Positions 1 through 10,480 of a stretch of DNA of 64,000 bases are shown here, piece by piece (positions within the stretch are counted from its first letter, which is position 1; the number at the start of each line of letters is the position of its first letter). This DNA is from Hormiphora californensis (taxonomy: Eukaryota; Ctenophora; Tentaculata; Cydippida; Pleurobrachiidae). Under the pieces are notes generated by a model. The model was not told where the DNA came from. It did not search any database and saw only the letters and a list, made by a program, of their open reading frames with translations. The stretch is taken from positions 4,887,792 to 4,951,791 of the forward strand of contig CM035351.1 of NCBI GenBank assembly GCA_020137815.1, read 5' to 3'. Both the position numbers and the translations under genes were made by a program.

Positions 1-182
1 ATTGAATTGGCCCAAGTCTGCCGACCTAACTTCATAGAAATATCATTAACTCTCTTCTCAGCACAGGATGGATGCATGCGAGGACGAGGAAGGGGTAGAT
101 CCAGGTGATACATGTAGCACCAATACCACCCCGCTGAACAGTCTGAATACCTGCTACCCCCCGAACACCGCCATCGCCCCTG

Positions 183-854
183 CTTATAAAGGAGGCAGAG
201 GAAGAGGAGGAAGAGGAAGAAAAGAATAAGAATGAGCTTGAGATACTGCCTGATTTTCACAGCTGCAGCATAGCATCATCAAAGGGAGAAAGTCAGGAAA
301 ATTTAACAGTTCGTCTGCCCACCCTCTGCTGGGTTTGTAAGACACCCAATACCCGGGGACTCATTGTGCCCTGTGAGTGCGCTCCTGAGGTAGGCTCAGT
401 TCACAAAATCTGCCTGATAACCTGGATGAATTCTCTCATGAAGGGAAGGTGTCCGGGGTGCCTTCTGAAATTCAGGACTGCCACCAAGTACCTGCCAATT
501 TCAGAGTGGAGGATGGACCCCGTTATGCTACGAAACAGACACCGTTATATCTCCATGGCAGCGGTTAGTTTTATTGTAGCCCTCACATCTCTTGGTTCCG
601 TATGGAGATTACTTTATAATGATAACGGAAACCAAAAATACAGGATAGGATTCTCGGTTGCCATAGCAACAGGGTTTTTTATGTACATCCTGTACCAGAT
701 CCGGGTTTATGTGAGACTGTTTGAAAGATTGAGCATCTTTAACAAGCCTGTTATAGACATTTACGAGCATAATAGTGACACTATGTGGAATCACAGCAGA
801 ATTGTTCAGAGGGGGAACTTTTTAAGTCTTGTCAATCCGTCAGAATTGGAGTAG
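183..854 (+). CDS. RING-CH (MARCH-like) E3 ubiquitin ligase, 5' end unresolved
   Basis: Membrane-bound E3 ubiquitin ligase of the MARCH type, inferred from a RING-CH finger followed by two hydrophobic segments. The open frame reads CWVC, then PCEC, HKIC and CPGC, which is the C-x2-C, C-x-C, H-x2-C, C-x2-C spacing of RING-CH domains. Two membrane segments follow (about 551-620 and 645-710), as in MARCH proteins that ubiquitinate other membrane proteins. A glutamate-rich stretch precedes the finger. The frame is open from about 147, but it has no ATG before the finger; the ATG at 366 lies inside the domain. An acceptor-like AG sits at 60-66, and an ATG at 68 opens a different frame. The true start therefore needs an intron within 105-198, or an indel in the GA-rich stretch at 190-225. 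The stop is at 852-854. The family call is firm; the subfamily is not. Confidence 0.75.
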   Translation, partial: LIKEAEEEEEEEEKNKNELEILPDFHSCSIASSKGESQENLTVRLPTLCWVCKTPNTRGLIVPCECAPEVGSVHKICLITWMNSLMKGRCPGCLLKFRTATKYLPISEWRMDPVMLRNRHRYISMAAVSFIVALTSLGSVWRLLYNDNGNQKYRIGFSVAIATGFFMYILYQIRVYVRLFERLSIFNKPVIDIYEHNSDTMWNHSRIVQRGNFLSLVNPSELE

Positions 855-883
855 AAAGATATTTTCAATGCCATGTTTACTTT

Positions 884-1255
884 GGTAGGCGGTAAATGTT
901 AACCAGATCTGTGAGAATTTTGCACGTTTTTGCCCATAACTCAGCCATTTCTTGACTAATTTGCAAAATCTTTGGCTCATTGGAAAGAGGACATTGAGAT
1001 CTCTCAAATGTGCTCAAGAAAATATAAATTGGCGCAAATTGCGCGGCGTGGTGGCGAAAACGCGCATTTTGCGCCATGACGCCGCGCATTTTGCGCCGAT
1101 TTTAGTTTTATTGGGCTCATTTGAAAGAACTCAATGTCCTCTTTCCAACGCGCCCAAGATTTTGCAAATTGGTCAAGAAATGACTGAGTTATGGACAAAA
1201 ACGTGGTTTTGCACGTACGTTTTCTCTCAGATCTGGTTAACATTTACCGCCTACC
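884..1255. mobile_element. Palindromic MITE with 9-bp target duplication
   Basis: A 372-bp element with near-perfect terminal inverted repeats starting GGTAGGCGGTAAATGTTAAC and ending with the reverse complement. Almost the whole element folds back on itself, with similarity continuing through the GC-rich centre. It is flanked by the 9-bp direct repeat GTTTACTTT at 875-883 and 1256-1264. A 9-bp duplication suggests a Mutator/MULE-type transposase, but no transposase is encoded. It begins 30 bp after the stop codon of the RING-CH gene. Confidence 0.85.
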
Positions 1256-2025
1256 GTTTACTTTGCATATAATTGCCTTGATATGAACTAACGTAGTAAC
1301 TGCAGCAGTTACCTCAGCCAAACGGTCAGAACATTGGCCTGACAGCAGCCAAATGGTCAATTTCAGGCAGTTAAACTGTGGAAATGCTTGCGGTCTACAA
1401 GAGTACAATTTAAGAGATAAGTGATACCGGCTACACGAAATTTACCAAACCTCCACATTTTTTAGTTTGTGTTTTAACATAGTTATCAATCTGTGATATT
1501 TTTCTACGTCAAAAATTGGGAAGCCAAAGAGTGAACAGGACATACCTTACTCTCCAAAATTAAGAACAAGCTTTTAAGCAACCCAAAATTACAATATAGG
1601 AAAATTAAGGGTCCTCTTATTACTAACTCTAAAATTAAGCAAAATTAAGCAATCCTGGAGGGTGCAGATCACGAATTAAGAAACCTGTTATTAAGCAAAC
1701 TTTTATTAGGGAAATCCTACAGAGAGAGTGTTTGGGAAGAGTCACGTGATGTACATCACGTGACTCTTTCCAGCCAATAGCGCGCGAGTGTAAGATGTAG
1801 AAGGGGGAGTCATGGTTGTGTTGCAAAGCATCGAGATAAAAAGCAATCTCGGGCATGACTAAAATTTGAGAATTGAGAATTGAGAAAAATTAAAATGTAT
1901 GAAACTCCATTTTCTGACTACAGTATGTCTGTCTATCTGTCTGTCTATCGGTCTATCGGTCTTGCTCAGAGGGGGAGTCTTCTTTGTGTTGAAAGACAGA
2001 GGTAAATCTTAGAAAGAGAGAGAGA

Positions 2026-2038
2026 GGGAGAGAACGGG

Positions 2039-2072
<34 letters not shown>

Positions 2073-2090
2073 AGAGAGAGAGAGAGATAG
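2026..2090. repeat. GA microsatellite
   Basis: Imperfect GA/GGGA tract inside the 1545-3903 element. The flanking GACAGATAGA-type sequence at 1930-1965 and 2100-2240 is itself repeated in inverted orientation. Confidence 0.85.
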
Positions 2091-2477
2091 CGAAATGGAT
2101 GACACCCCTGTCTGTCTATCTATCCGTCCCTCCTTCATCTCTATCTGTCTCAGATCCAGTAGAACTAGGAAGATGGATAGCGAGACAGATAGAGATGAAG
2201 GAGGGACGGATAGATAGACAGACAGAGGTGAATGTGGAACTTCCACATTCATTTCAAGACATCTCCTTCATTCCTCATCCCTCTATCTATCGCTACGTCT
2301 ATCTCTCTTTGTCCCCCTTGTACATTCCGATATTTATAGACCGAAATGAAGTGAGACTAGCTAAAGTTTACAAGTTTGCGTTCCTAGTTCCATTATCACA
2401 CTCTTGATAGGGTTGAGTTGCGTTCAGTTGAGTTCTGAAGCCCCCTCGGTGATGCCCACTGCCCAGTCGACTACTCC

Positions 2478-2510
2478 GCACTGACCGGGAGTAGTACTCC
2501 CGGTCAGTGC
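2478..2510. repeat. 33-bp near-perfect palindrome
   Basis: GCACTGACCGGGAGT followed by its reverse complement around a 3-bp centre. Intergenic and of unknown role. Confidence 0.8.
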
Positions 2511-2541
2511 GCTAATTGCGGTTATCAATGTATCTCTCTTA

Positions 2542-2632
2542 AAAGAGAAAGAGAAAGAGAAAGAGAAAGAGAAAGAGAAAGAGAAAGAGAAAGAGAAAGA
2601 GAAAGAGAAAGAGAAAGAGAAAGAGAAAGATA
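2542..2632. repeat. (GAGAAA)n microsatellite
   Basis: About 15 copies of a 6-bp purine unit, inside the 1545-3903 element. Confidence 0.95.
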
Positions 2633-3265
2633 TAGCACTCTAAAACGAGGCTCCGAATTGACCTCGAAATCGAAATGACCCCGAATTAACTCCGAATTGA
2701 CCCGGACGGTCCTGTTTATTGATCGATGCTCTGTCCTCTCTCTCTCTCTAGTCTCTCTCTCTCCCCCCTCCCCCCCCCCCCCTCACTCACCCTCCCTCTC
2801 TCTCTCCCTCCCTCTCTCGGCCCTTAAACCCGAACCGGTTCTAGCTGTCAATAGGGAGGGGTACTCGAATTCTCCCTATCAGTGATAGTGAGAACTGAGT
2901 ACCCCTGAGATAGGCTATCACACAAGAATGTGATAACGAAACAAGCATAGATTGATGATGATGTACTATACCTTTCATTCTTTCTGTCTTATCGCATAAT
3001 TCGTTCATGATACACACTTTCAAACTTTCTCAGTCTACACTATACTATCACAGTTATTCTTTCTAATATCACGTGATCTTACTACAGTTTACTTCATATC
3101 GGACTGTAGTACAAGGAAAGAAAGAGATATTATAAAAGAATAAGGATAAGGAATTAAGAAGTTAAACAGACAGGACGACCGATTGAGATGACTGATGAGT
3201 AAGACAAGAGACAGATGAAGAGACTGAGAGACAGATAGACAGTAGACAGAAAGTGGTGTCATCCA

Positions 3266-3450
<185 letters not shown>

Positions 3451-4093
3451 ATCTAGATCTCCCTCCATCTCTTCTTCTTTCTTTTTCTTCCCCATTCATT
3501 CTAACCTTTGGAGAAAGGGAGAGAGACGGTTGGGGCGAGGGGATTCAATGTGACCGAGGGATCAGGATATAATGATGAGAATTGAGAAAGTCTCGTTATA
3601 AACCCCCCTTCCTGCCAGCGCTGAGACTCGCACGTGCCAGAACGCCGCGCATGGTAGCCTTATCTCTAGATTGCAATACAAACTCTCTCTGGGTCTTATC
3701 ACGTGATGTATCACGTGATGTTGCTTAATAACAGGTTTCTTAAATTTGGCTGCTCTTATTTTCGAGTTGCTTAATATGCCGTAATTTTTGTTTGCTTAAT
3801 TTCAGATTTTGAATTTTAGTGTTTTTGATTTAAGATTGCTTAATAGAAGATATTTTAATTATAGTTTGCTACATTATCTGGATCTTAATTTTGGAGAGTA
3901 AGGTAGATTATATTGGTTCTATTCACTACTATCACTTGGAGAAGCAACTTTAAATTGACTGTCATAGTAGTAAAAAACCATTCAAATTATTGCGTTAGAG
4001 CTCTGACAAGTTGTCTATGACGCAAAGCAGATGCAAAGCAGTGTCGTGAATCTCAACGCTATTGGCGGGAGACACACTGAAGTTGGGCGCGCT

Positions 4094-4474
4094 CGTTCAA
4101 ATCTCAACCTCGCGACACACACTGAAGTTTGAAGTTCGAAGTTTCGCGAAAACCCATTTTCGGCTGAGAAATCATTTGTAAGAGGCTAACTTATTTACTG
4201 GTACATCTCTCGAGGTGTCCTTTATCCATACTGAGTCAATTTTACCGTTTTTGAAATTTTTTGCTAATTCGGTCACAGTTGTCCCAATTCACCAAAAATT
4301 TTAAAAACGGTGAAATTGACCAGGTATTGATAAAGGACACCTCAAGAGATGTACCAGTAAATAAACTAGCATCTTACAAATGATTTCTCAGCCGAAAATG
4401 GGTTTTCGCGAAACTTCGAACATTTCCGCGAAACTTCGAACTTCAGTGTGTGTCGCGAGGTTGAGAGTTGAACG
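4094..4474. mobile_element. Long-armed palindromic element (MITE-like)
   Basis: Two arms of roughly 160 bp and about 90 percent similarity face each other around a short loop near 4262-4290. Outer ends read CGTTCAA-x-TCTCAACCTC and its complement. The arms contain CGCGACACACACTGAAGTT and GGTACATCTCT blocks. No convincing target duplication was found, so the superfamily is unknown. Confidence 0.7.
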
Positions 4475-4796
4475 AATATGAATATGAATATGAACTTCAC
4501 AATTTATATCGAGTCAATATAAGAAAATATATGACTCTCCCGCTCTTACACTATACGTATAAAATATAGTTAAAAATTAAGTACATTAATATACGCTACC
4601 AGGCCGAGGCTAATAGCACAACAGCAGTTACCTAAAGCGGGACAAACACACACAGACGAACCAAAGAGACTGGTAACAATGAGCTGAGAGCTAAACGGAC
4701 AGATAGATTTAACCAGATTTAATAAATTACTAAAATCGAATAGAAAAAGGCGAATAAGTTAGTTAAAAATACGGTAGTTACAAAACACCACCACAT

Positions 4797-4870
4797 ATAC
4801 ACACACACTCACACACACACACTCACACACACACACACACACAACTCACACTCAGACTCACACTCACACT
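4797..4870. repeat. CA-rich microsatellite
   Basis: ACACACTC-type tandem tract. The region 4475-5340 around it holds no supported gene. Confidence 0.85.
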
Positions 4871-5341
4871 TATACCCCAACACCCAAAAAATAAAGACAT
4901 ACACAAAACACAAATAAGTTAAGTTAAATAAGTTAATTAAAAATGGTCATCACACAAGAGAACACAAAGGTGCACACACAAACGGACACAGCATACCTAG
5001 ACTACTTGGAAACAGTAAATCATGTTTAGCACACATCGTTAACATATAAATAGTAAGATTGTCATTGATAAATACGTACTCATCATCACTTTCGTTGTGT
5101 TCATTTACAGTCTGCATAAATAACTGCACTTTCAGTCGTTTTCGTAACGGTAATCGTTTCTTGTAACTGTTTTCTCCTGGCCTATACTCGGCCAATTCTC
5201 TACTACCCTCAGACTCTACCCCATATCTCGGTTGCCAAGATCCTACTAACCCATACACCCACCACACACAAACGAACAAGAATAATCACTCAAAAAACCC
5301 TAGCTCTGAACAAATATGTGAAGGACATCTCTCCTAACTCA

Positions 5342-6010
5342 GGATGGTGGTGAAATAGGACGGATGATGGAGGATAGGAACAGGATGATGGAGGATAGGA
5401 TGGATGGTGAAGGATGGATAGTGGAGGATAGGAAAGATGGTGGGGGATTAGACGGATGATGGAGGATAGGACATATGGTGGAGGATAGGACGGATGGTGG
5501 AAAATGGGACGGATGATGGAGGATAGGACGGATGGTCGAGGATAGGACGAATGGTGGAGGATGGGACAGATGGTGGATGATAGGACGGATGATGGAGGAG
5601 GAGGATAGGACGGATGGTGGATGGGACGGATGGTGGAGGATAGGACGGATGGTGGAGGATAGGACGAATGGTGGTCGGTGGAGGGTAGGACAGGTGGTGG
5701 AGGATAGGGCGAAAGTGGAGGATATGACGGATGGTGGAGGATAGGATGGATGGTGGAGGATAGGGCAGATAGTGGAGGATAGGACGGATGGTGGAGGATA
5801 GAGCATATGGTGGAGGATAGGACGAATGGTCGAGGATAGGACGGATGGTGGAGGATAGGACGGAAGGTGGAGGATAGGACAGATGGTGGAGGATAGGACG
5901 GATGGTGGAGGATAGGACAGATGGTGGAGGATAGAACGAAAGGTGGAGGATAGGATGGATGGTGGAGGAGATGATGGGTGGTGGAGGATAGGATTTAGGA
6001 AGGGATTCTG
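5342..6010. repeat. 19-bp minisatellite
   Basis: About 35 imperfect copies of a GGTGGAGGATAGGACGGAT-like unit, directly downstream of the LINE 3' end (the LINE is on the minus strand). Because 19 is not a multiple of 3, the open frames through it are artefacts that cycle through all three phases. Confidence 0.9.
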
Positions 6011-6089
6011 AGGTCAGAGGAAATCGAGAGGTCATACAGGTTACGATCATACTAGGTATATGACGGGTATGGTATCATAGGATCAGAAG

Positions 6090-9071
6090 TCAGCCATAGG
6101 CAATGTTGAACAGATGAGTCTTCAGTGATTTCTTGAATGTTGATACAGACTCCGATTTCCTGATTAATTTTGGGAGTCTGTTCCAGAGTTTTGGTGCAGC
6201 AATGCTAAATGCTTTCTCAGTAACCTTGTACTTGCAGTGGTACTCCTCTAACCTTGTGTCGTCTTCATCTACTCTGAGTTTCTTGGACTTTGCCTGCCTC
6301 TTCTGGATCATCTCAGTGATGTAGCATGGAGATTTACCATTTAGTGCATTGTAAACCATTAGGCACATTTTGTACTCGATGCGTTGGTTGATTGGAAGGA
6401 AGTGGGATTTCTTTCTCAATTCGGTTACACCTCTTCTGCTGCGCTGACTGTATATAAATCGTGTGGCCCTGTTTTGGAGTACTTGGAGACGTTTTATATC
6501 AGATTCCTTCGAACCAAGGAGTAGGGCATTACAGTAATCGATCCTTGAGTGTATCAGGGTATTGACAAGAAGAGTCTTCTGATTCTTGTTAAGCTTACTA
6601 GCTATCCTCCACATGTTTATTAACTGTAGGTTGCCCATCTGGACTATCCGTGTTACATGCTTGGTCATGTTTAGCTCTTTATCAAATATTACTCCCAGGT
6701 TCTTGGCTACTTCAGTTACAACTGTATCCTCATCTTCTGTTATGGCGACTGTATCAGGAGCTTCCGATTTATCCCATTTGTTTTTAAGTATCATGACCTC
6801 CGTCTTGTTAGGATTCAACTTAAGAAGATTTTGGGCCATCCATAGTCTGATATGGGCAACACACTTTTGTACCTGGCTCATAGCTGAAAGTAGGTTTTGA
6901 GGCACAAAAGATATAGAGAGATGTGTATCATCGGCGTACATGTGTATCTTTAGATTGTACAGCTGAGCAATCTTCTCTAGGTCACGGGTGTAGAGTATGA
7001 AGAGAAGGGGCCCCAATATCGATCCTTGAGGGACTCCGATTTTGATGGTCGTGGCGGCAGATTCGTTCGGTCCGATCTTCACTATCGCAGTTCTATCATT
7101 CAAATAAGACTCTATCCATTTGAGAACTCTGCCAGTGATTCCATAGTCTTGCTGTAGACGTTGAATGAGCTTAGAGTGAGATATAGTGTCAAAAGCTGCC
7201 GATAGATCGAGCAGCACAAGGATCACTTTTGTTTTCTTGTCCATCTGTATTAGAGTGTCGTTTACGATCTTCAATGTTGCAGTCTCACAGCTATGATGTG
7301 AGCGGTACGCAGACTGAACCTTGCTAAATAGACCATTGCTCTCAATGTGCTCAGTGAGTTGATCGGCAACACATTTTTCTAGGATCTTGGACACAAAGGA
7401 GAGATTAGAGATCGGTCTGTAGCTGCTGAGCTCGTCTGGGTCCAGTTCTTTGTTTTTCAAGGAGGGTCGGATAACAGCGGATTTTAAGTTGGCTGGAACC
7501 ACTCCGTCCGATAGACTACCGTTTACAATCTTAGAGATAATGGGGACGAGTTCTGTCAGAGAACCACCTACCATGGTGGATGGAATAGGGTCGAGAGGAC
7601 AGTGTTTCTTGTTCATGCTCCGAACAGTTGATACAAGTTCAGCGTCAGACACTGTCCTAAACTTGGAGAGTACCGGGCAGTTATGAGCAGATAGTTCATG
7701 GGGAATAGTCGGCAGATCAGCTGAGTAAGCAGGGTCCTCTTTAATTGTCTCATATATCTTCTCGATCTTGGATTTAAAGTAGTCCATCATCTTCTCTGGA
7801 AGCTTCTCAGGCTCGTCTGTGGTTGGTAACTGCTTCGGAACTTTCTCTTTGCCAAGAAGATAGTTAAGGATCTGATAGGTAGCCGCAGGATTACCTTCAG
7901 CCGCTTCAAGGCGTATTTGGAAGAACATTCTTCTAGCTCGAGTAAAAACAAGCTTGGCAGCACGGATCTCAGTGATAAACTCCTTCTCTGCATCTAGCAC
8001 TTTGTCGTGGGGAACGGGTTTGCCTTTGTTTTTCTTTTGTAGGGCTTGTTTAAGGGCTTTTCTGTATCTTCGCTCAGCCTTCCTTCGCCTTCTTAGGGCA
8101 TCATAGCACTCTTGATTGAACCACTGTGGTTTGCTGGAGAGTTTGATGTCTTTATCCTCAATCGGTGCCAGTTCATCTAGTATCTGTACAAGAGTAGTGT
8201 TATAGAGTTCAACACACTCCTCAACGGTCTTTGGAAGAGGTTGTTTACAGAGTTTAGATTGGAGTATGTAGTTTTTCAGGGTTTCAATCGATAATTTCTT
8301 CAATGATCGTCCAGTAACTTTCTTAGAGATTGGCTTCCTGTTCGCTGAGCCACAATGTAGATGAAAGTCAACGAGAAAGTGGTCTGGAACCTCGGGGGTC
8401 GGGATAACATTCACAGAGCTTACAATAGGGACATCCTTCGTCAATACAAGGTCCAGGGTTCCTCCTAGGATATGGGTGGGTTCCTGAACATGCTGGATCC
8501 ATCCATGGTCTTCCAAGGTTTGCAGGAAACCGTTTGCAAGAGTGCATGTAGGCTTTTCGATGTGTATATTGAAATCCCCGGTTATCATCAAATGGCCAGA
8601 CTTCGAAGAGAAAGAGGACAAGAAAGCTTCAAAATCATCCAGAAACTGTATCTGCTTAAGTTGGTTTGGAGGGCGGTAGAGTACTGCTATTCTTGTGAGA
8701 TCAATACCTGGACCGTAAATAGTGGCTTCAAGAAGCTCAAAGGTTAGGAACTTTTTCTTCAGTTTACATTTCTTTACATTTATTCCATCCCTATAAATGA
8801 GTGCCACGCCCCCACCTCTGCTACCTCTAGCAACATTGAGTAAATTGAAGTTCAGCTCAGCGATTTCTCTTGAGAGGGCCTCATCGTTCGGGGATAACCA
8901 GGACTCAGTAATGCATAGTACATCTAGTTCTTGTTCGGCAGCTAGAATTAGTACTTCTTCAGTTTTGTTCCGCAGTGAGCAGCAATTAAGATTACCGATG
9001 CGAAGATAGGGGACATTGAGCAAATCTAGTTTTTTGAATGTAACTGCTGCAACTGTTGGCGGACAGGGCAC
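6090..9071 (-). CDS. LINE ORF2: AP endonuclease and reverse transcriptase
   Basis: Catalytic protein of a CR1/L2-type non-LTR retrotransposon, about 993 codons and uninterrupted. The N-terminal third is an APE-type endonuclease, with CITESWL, VLYRPP, MITGDFNIH and VPDHFLVDF matching the usual catalytic blocks. The reverse transcriptase follows, with LDLSAAFDTI, GVPQGSILGPLLF and the catalytic MYADDTHLS. The C-terminus carries a LPINQRIEYKM...PKLWNRLP block typical of CR1/L2 relatives. Both enzymatic domains look intact. No ATG precedes the endonuclease domain: the frame opens after a TAG at about 9077, and the first in-frame candidate start is GTG at 9071. ORF1 overlaps the first 46 bases, with a slippery heptamer at 9029-9035. 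Expression by -1 frameshifting is therefore proposed. Confidence 0.95.
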   Translation of the reverse strand: MPCPPTVAAVTFKKLDLLNVPYLRIGNLNCCSLRNKTEEVLILAAEQELDVLCITESWLSPNDEALSREIAELNFNLLNVARGSRGGGVALIYRDGINVKKCKLKKKFLTFELLEATIYGPGIDLTRIAVLYRPPNQLKQIQFLDDFEAFLSSFSSKSGHLMITGDFNIHIEKPTCTLANGFLQTLEDHGWIQHVQEPTHILGGTLDLVLTKDVPIVSSVNVIPTPEVPDHFLVDFHLHCGSANRKPISKKVTGRSLKKLSIETLKNYILQSKLCKQPLPKTVEECVELYNTTLVQILDELAPIEDKDIKLSSKPQWFNQECYDALRRRRKAERRYRKALKQALQKKNKGKPVPHDKVLDAEKEFITEIRAAKLVFTRARRMFFQIRLEAAEGNPAATYQILNYLLGKEKVPKQLPTTDEPEKLPEKMMDYFKSKIEKIYETIKEDPAYSADLPTIPHELSAHNCPVLSKFRTVSDAELVSTVRSMNKKHCPLDPIPSTMVGGSLTELVPIISKIVNGSLSDGVVPANLKSAVIRPSLKNKELDPDELSSYRPISNLSFVSKILEKCVADQLTEHIESNGLFSKVQSAYRSHHSCETATLKIVNDTLIQMDKKTKVILVLLDLSAAFDTISHSKLIQRLQQDYGITGRVLKWIESYLNDRTAIVKIGPNESAATTIKIGVPQGSILGPLLFILYTRDLEKIAQLYNLKIHMYADDTHLSISFVPQNLLSAMSQVQKCVAHIRLWMAQNLLKLNPNKTEVMILKNKWDKSEAPDTVAITEDEDTVVTEVAKNLGVIFDKELNMTKHVTRIVQMGNLQLINMWRIASKLNKNQKTLLVNTLIHSRIDYCNALLLGSKESDIKRLQVLQNRATRFIYSQRSRRGVTELRKKSHFLPINQRIEYKMCLMVYNALNGKSPCYITEMIQKRQAKSKKLRVDEDDTRLEEYHCKYKVTEKAFSIAAPKLWNRLPKLIRKSESVSTFKKSLKTHLFNIAYG

Positions 9072-10480
9072 AATCTATCTCCACTGTGGTGACGGCTGGC
9101 CTCGGACTTGAATGTATCAGAACTACTACAGTTAATACAAAACAGTTTTTTCCTATCGGTACAGTCCTTGACATCATGATTATCTCCACATAGTTTGCAA
9201 ACTAGTACTGAGCTGGTGCACTCAGTGGTCCTGTGGTTGAAACGGTGGCATTTGATGCACTGTGGAATGTGGAAACGTTCCACAACATTAAGTCGGGATG
9301 TTGCATAGTATACTTTACCGGCGTCAAGGAGACGCTGTTGTGCGGGAATCGGTAGACGTAGGCCAATGGTACATTTTTCCTTATTCCGATAGTGACTTTT
9401 GATGTACACGATGGTTACCTCTTCAGTCTTGAGCCATGGGTTTTTGAGTTGGAGCATGGTTAGCACTTTGTTCTTAGCTTGGTCGTTTGACAGGGATTCA
9501 ATGTTTTCAGGTACATTCAGTATAGTGACTTTAGCAGTGGATGATAAAGTGGTAACTGTTGCATCTTTGGGTATCGCTTCTGTGACTAGCTGTATTACTG
9601 CATCAATGTTAGTTGATTCAGGAAATCCAATCTTGATCTCTGCAGCATTTTTTGTGTCAAGGAACAGCATGGGTGTTTCGGCAAGGCAGTCACTTACTGA
9701 CTTGGCTGTTTTACTGGGATCGCTAGTACCGCAAGAAATAAGCAGCTTATGCACTCTCTCACGGGGCTGTGATTGGTTGGGGGTTTGTTGCTGGGTTTGT
9801 TTAGTTCTAGCCTGGGGATGAGCTTGGGGTTGCGCAGCTGCGGCAGTTGAATCAATTGCACTTGTGGCAGGTGTATTGATGTTCAAAGCATCCGAGTAGT
9901 TTGCTCTGTTACATTGAGGAGTAACAATGTCTGTAGGCGCGTTTTCAGCTCGAGTGTGTTGCTGGGTGACGGTTTTAGTAGGAGCGGTTGCGGTAGAAGC
10001 GAAGATGCGGGCAGCGTTTTCAGCTATTTTATTGAATAATGCGCTGTCGGGTTGCATCAGTTGGGCGAAAACTAGACATACAGGGCAACACCAACCAGGG
10101 GCGTTATAAACACCATCGGTAATAGGGATGGACCCTTTTGCAATAGAGAGGAAATTAAGGCCCACGCAGTCTGCATGATAGTGAGTATTGCAGGAATAGC
10201 AGTGTACGAGACCAGAGCTGCCGGGTTCAGTAGGGTCTTTGCCACATAGGCATTTCCTTGACGCCGAGGTGTGTATATGAGGCGTTTGGGTTGGGTCGCT
10301 CAAGATGTTGGGAACGGGACTTGGGGTGGAGAATAATCCGGGTGTATTCCCAGGGTTAAACTGGGGGTCGATGTTTTTACGTACCGGTGTTGTAGTGAAA
10401 CTGATCTCAGAGAACTCTTTACCATTCCGTAGTCCGCTCGTCAACTCAGGAGTTGGACTGCTTCTTTGGCCGTCCGTCAT
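9026..10480 (-). CDS. LINE ORF1: PHD finger and CCHC zinc-knuckle protein
   Basis: Nucleic-acid-binding ORF1 protein of the LINE, 484 aa from the ATG at 10480; the frame stays open without ATG up to 10582. A PHD-like finger occupies roughly residues 70-135 (CLCG, CYSC, H-x2-C and CCPVC cysteine/histidine groups). A proline/glutamine/alanine-rich linker follows. The C-terminal half has an RNA-binding-like segment and then clustered zinc knuckles (CIKCHRFNHRTTEC, CKLCGDNHDVKDC, CINC). PHD plus CCHC ORF1 proteins are known from CR1/L2-group elements. It ends at TAG 9026-9028 immediately after A AAA AAC, in the frame that would shift into ORF2. Confidence 0.9.
   Translation of the reverse strand: MTDGQRSSPTPELTSGLRNGKEFSEISFTTTPVRKNIDPQFNPGNTPGLFSTPSPVPNILSDPTQTPHIHTSASRKCLCGKDPTEPGSSGLVHCYSCNTHYHADCVGLNFLSIAKGSIPITDGVYNAPGWCCPVCLVFAQLMQPDSALFNKIAENAARIFASTATAPTKTVTQQHTRAENAPTDIVTPQCNRANYSDALNINTPATSAIDSTAAAAQPQAHPQARTKQTQQQTPNQSQPRERVHKLLISCGTSDPSKTAKSVSDCLAETPMLFLDTKNAAEIKIGFPESTNIDAVIQLVTEAIPKDATVTTLSSTAKVTILNVPENIESLSNDQAKNKVLTMLQLKNPWLKTEEVTIVYIKSHYRNKEKCTIGLRLPIPAQQRLLDAGKVYYATSRLNVVERFHIPQCIKCHRFNHRTTECTSSVLVCKLCGDNHDVKDCTDRKKLFCINCSSSDTFKSEASRHHSGDRLCPVRQQLQQLHSKN
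9029..9035 (-). promoter_or_regulatory. Putative -1 ribosomal frameshift site A AAA AAC
   Basis: On the minus strand ORF1 ends TCA AAA AAC TAG. The heptamer A AAA AAC is in the X XXY YYZ phase of ORF1. A -1 slip gives AAA AAA CTA GAT TTG, which is exactly the ORF2 frame (KKLDLL). ORF2 has no ATG of its own here. The heptamer and frame relation are seen; function is inferred. Confidence 0.6.

Noticed and set aside
4950-5279. 109-codon minus-strand frame
   Set aside because: No domain, no codon-use signal and no splice context; lies between repeats.
5339-6050. Pro/Ser/Ile-rich frames of 155 and 200 codons
   Set aside because: Artefacts of a 19-bp minisatellite lacking stops on the minus strand.
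6133-9009. Several plus-strand frames
   Set aside because: Antisense shadows of LINE ORF2, which has clear catalytic motifs.
9399-9821. 140-codon plus-strand frame
   Set aside because: Antisense shadow of LINE ORF1.
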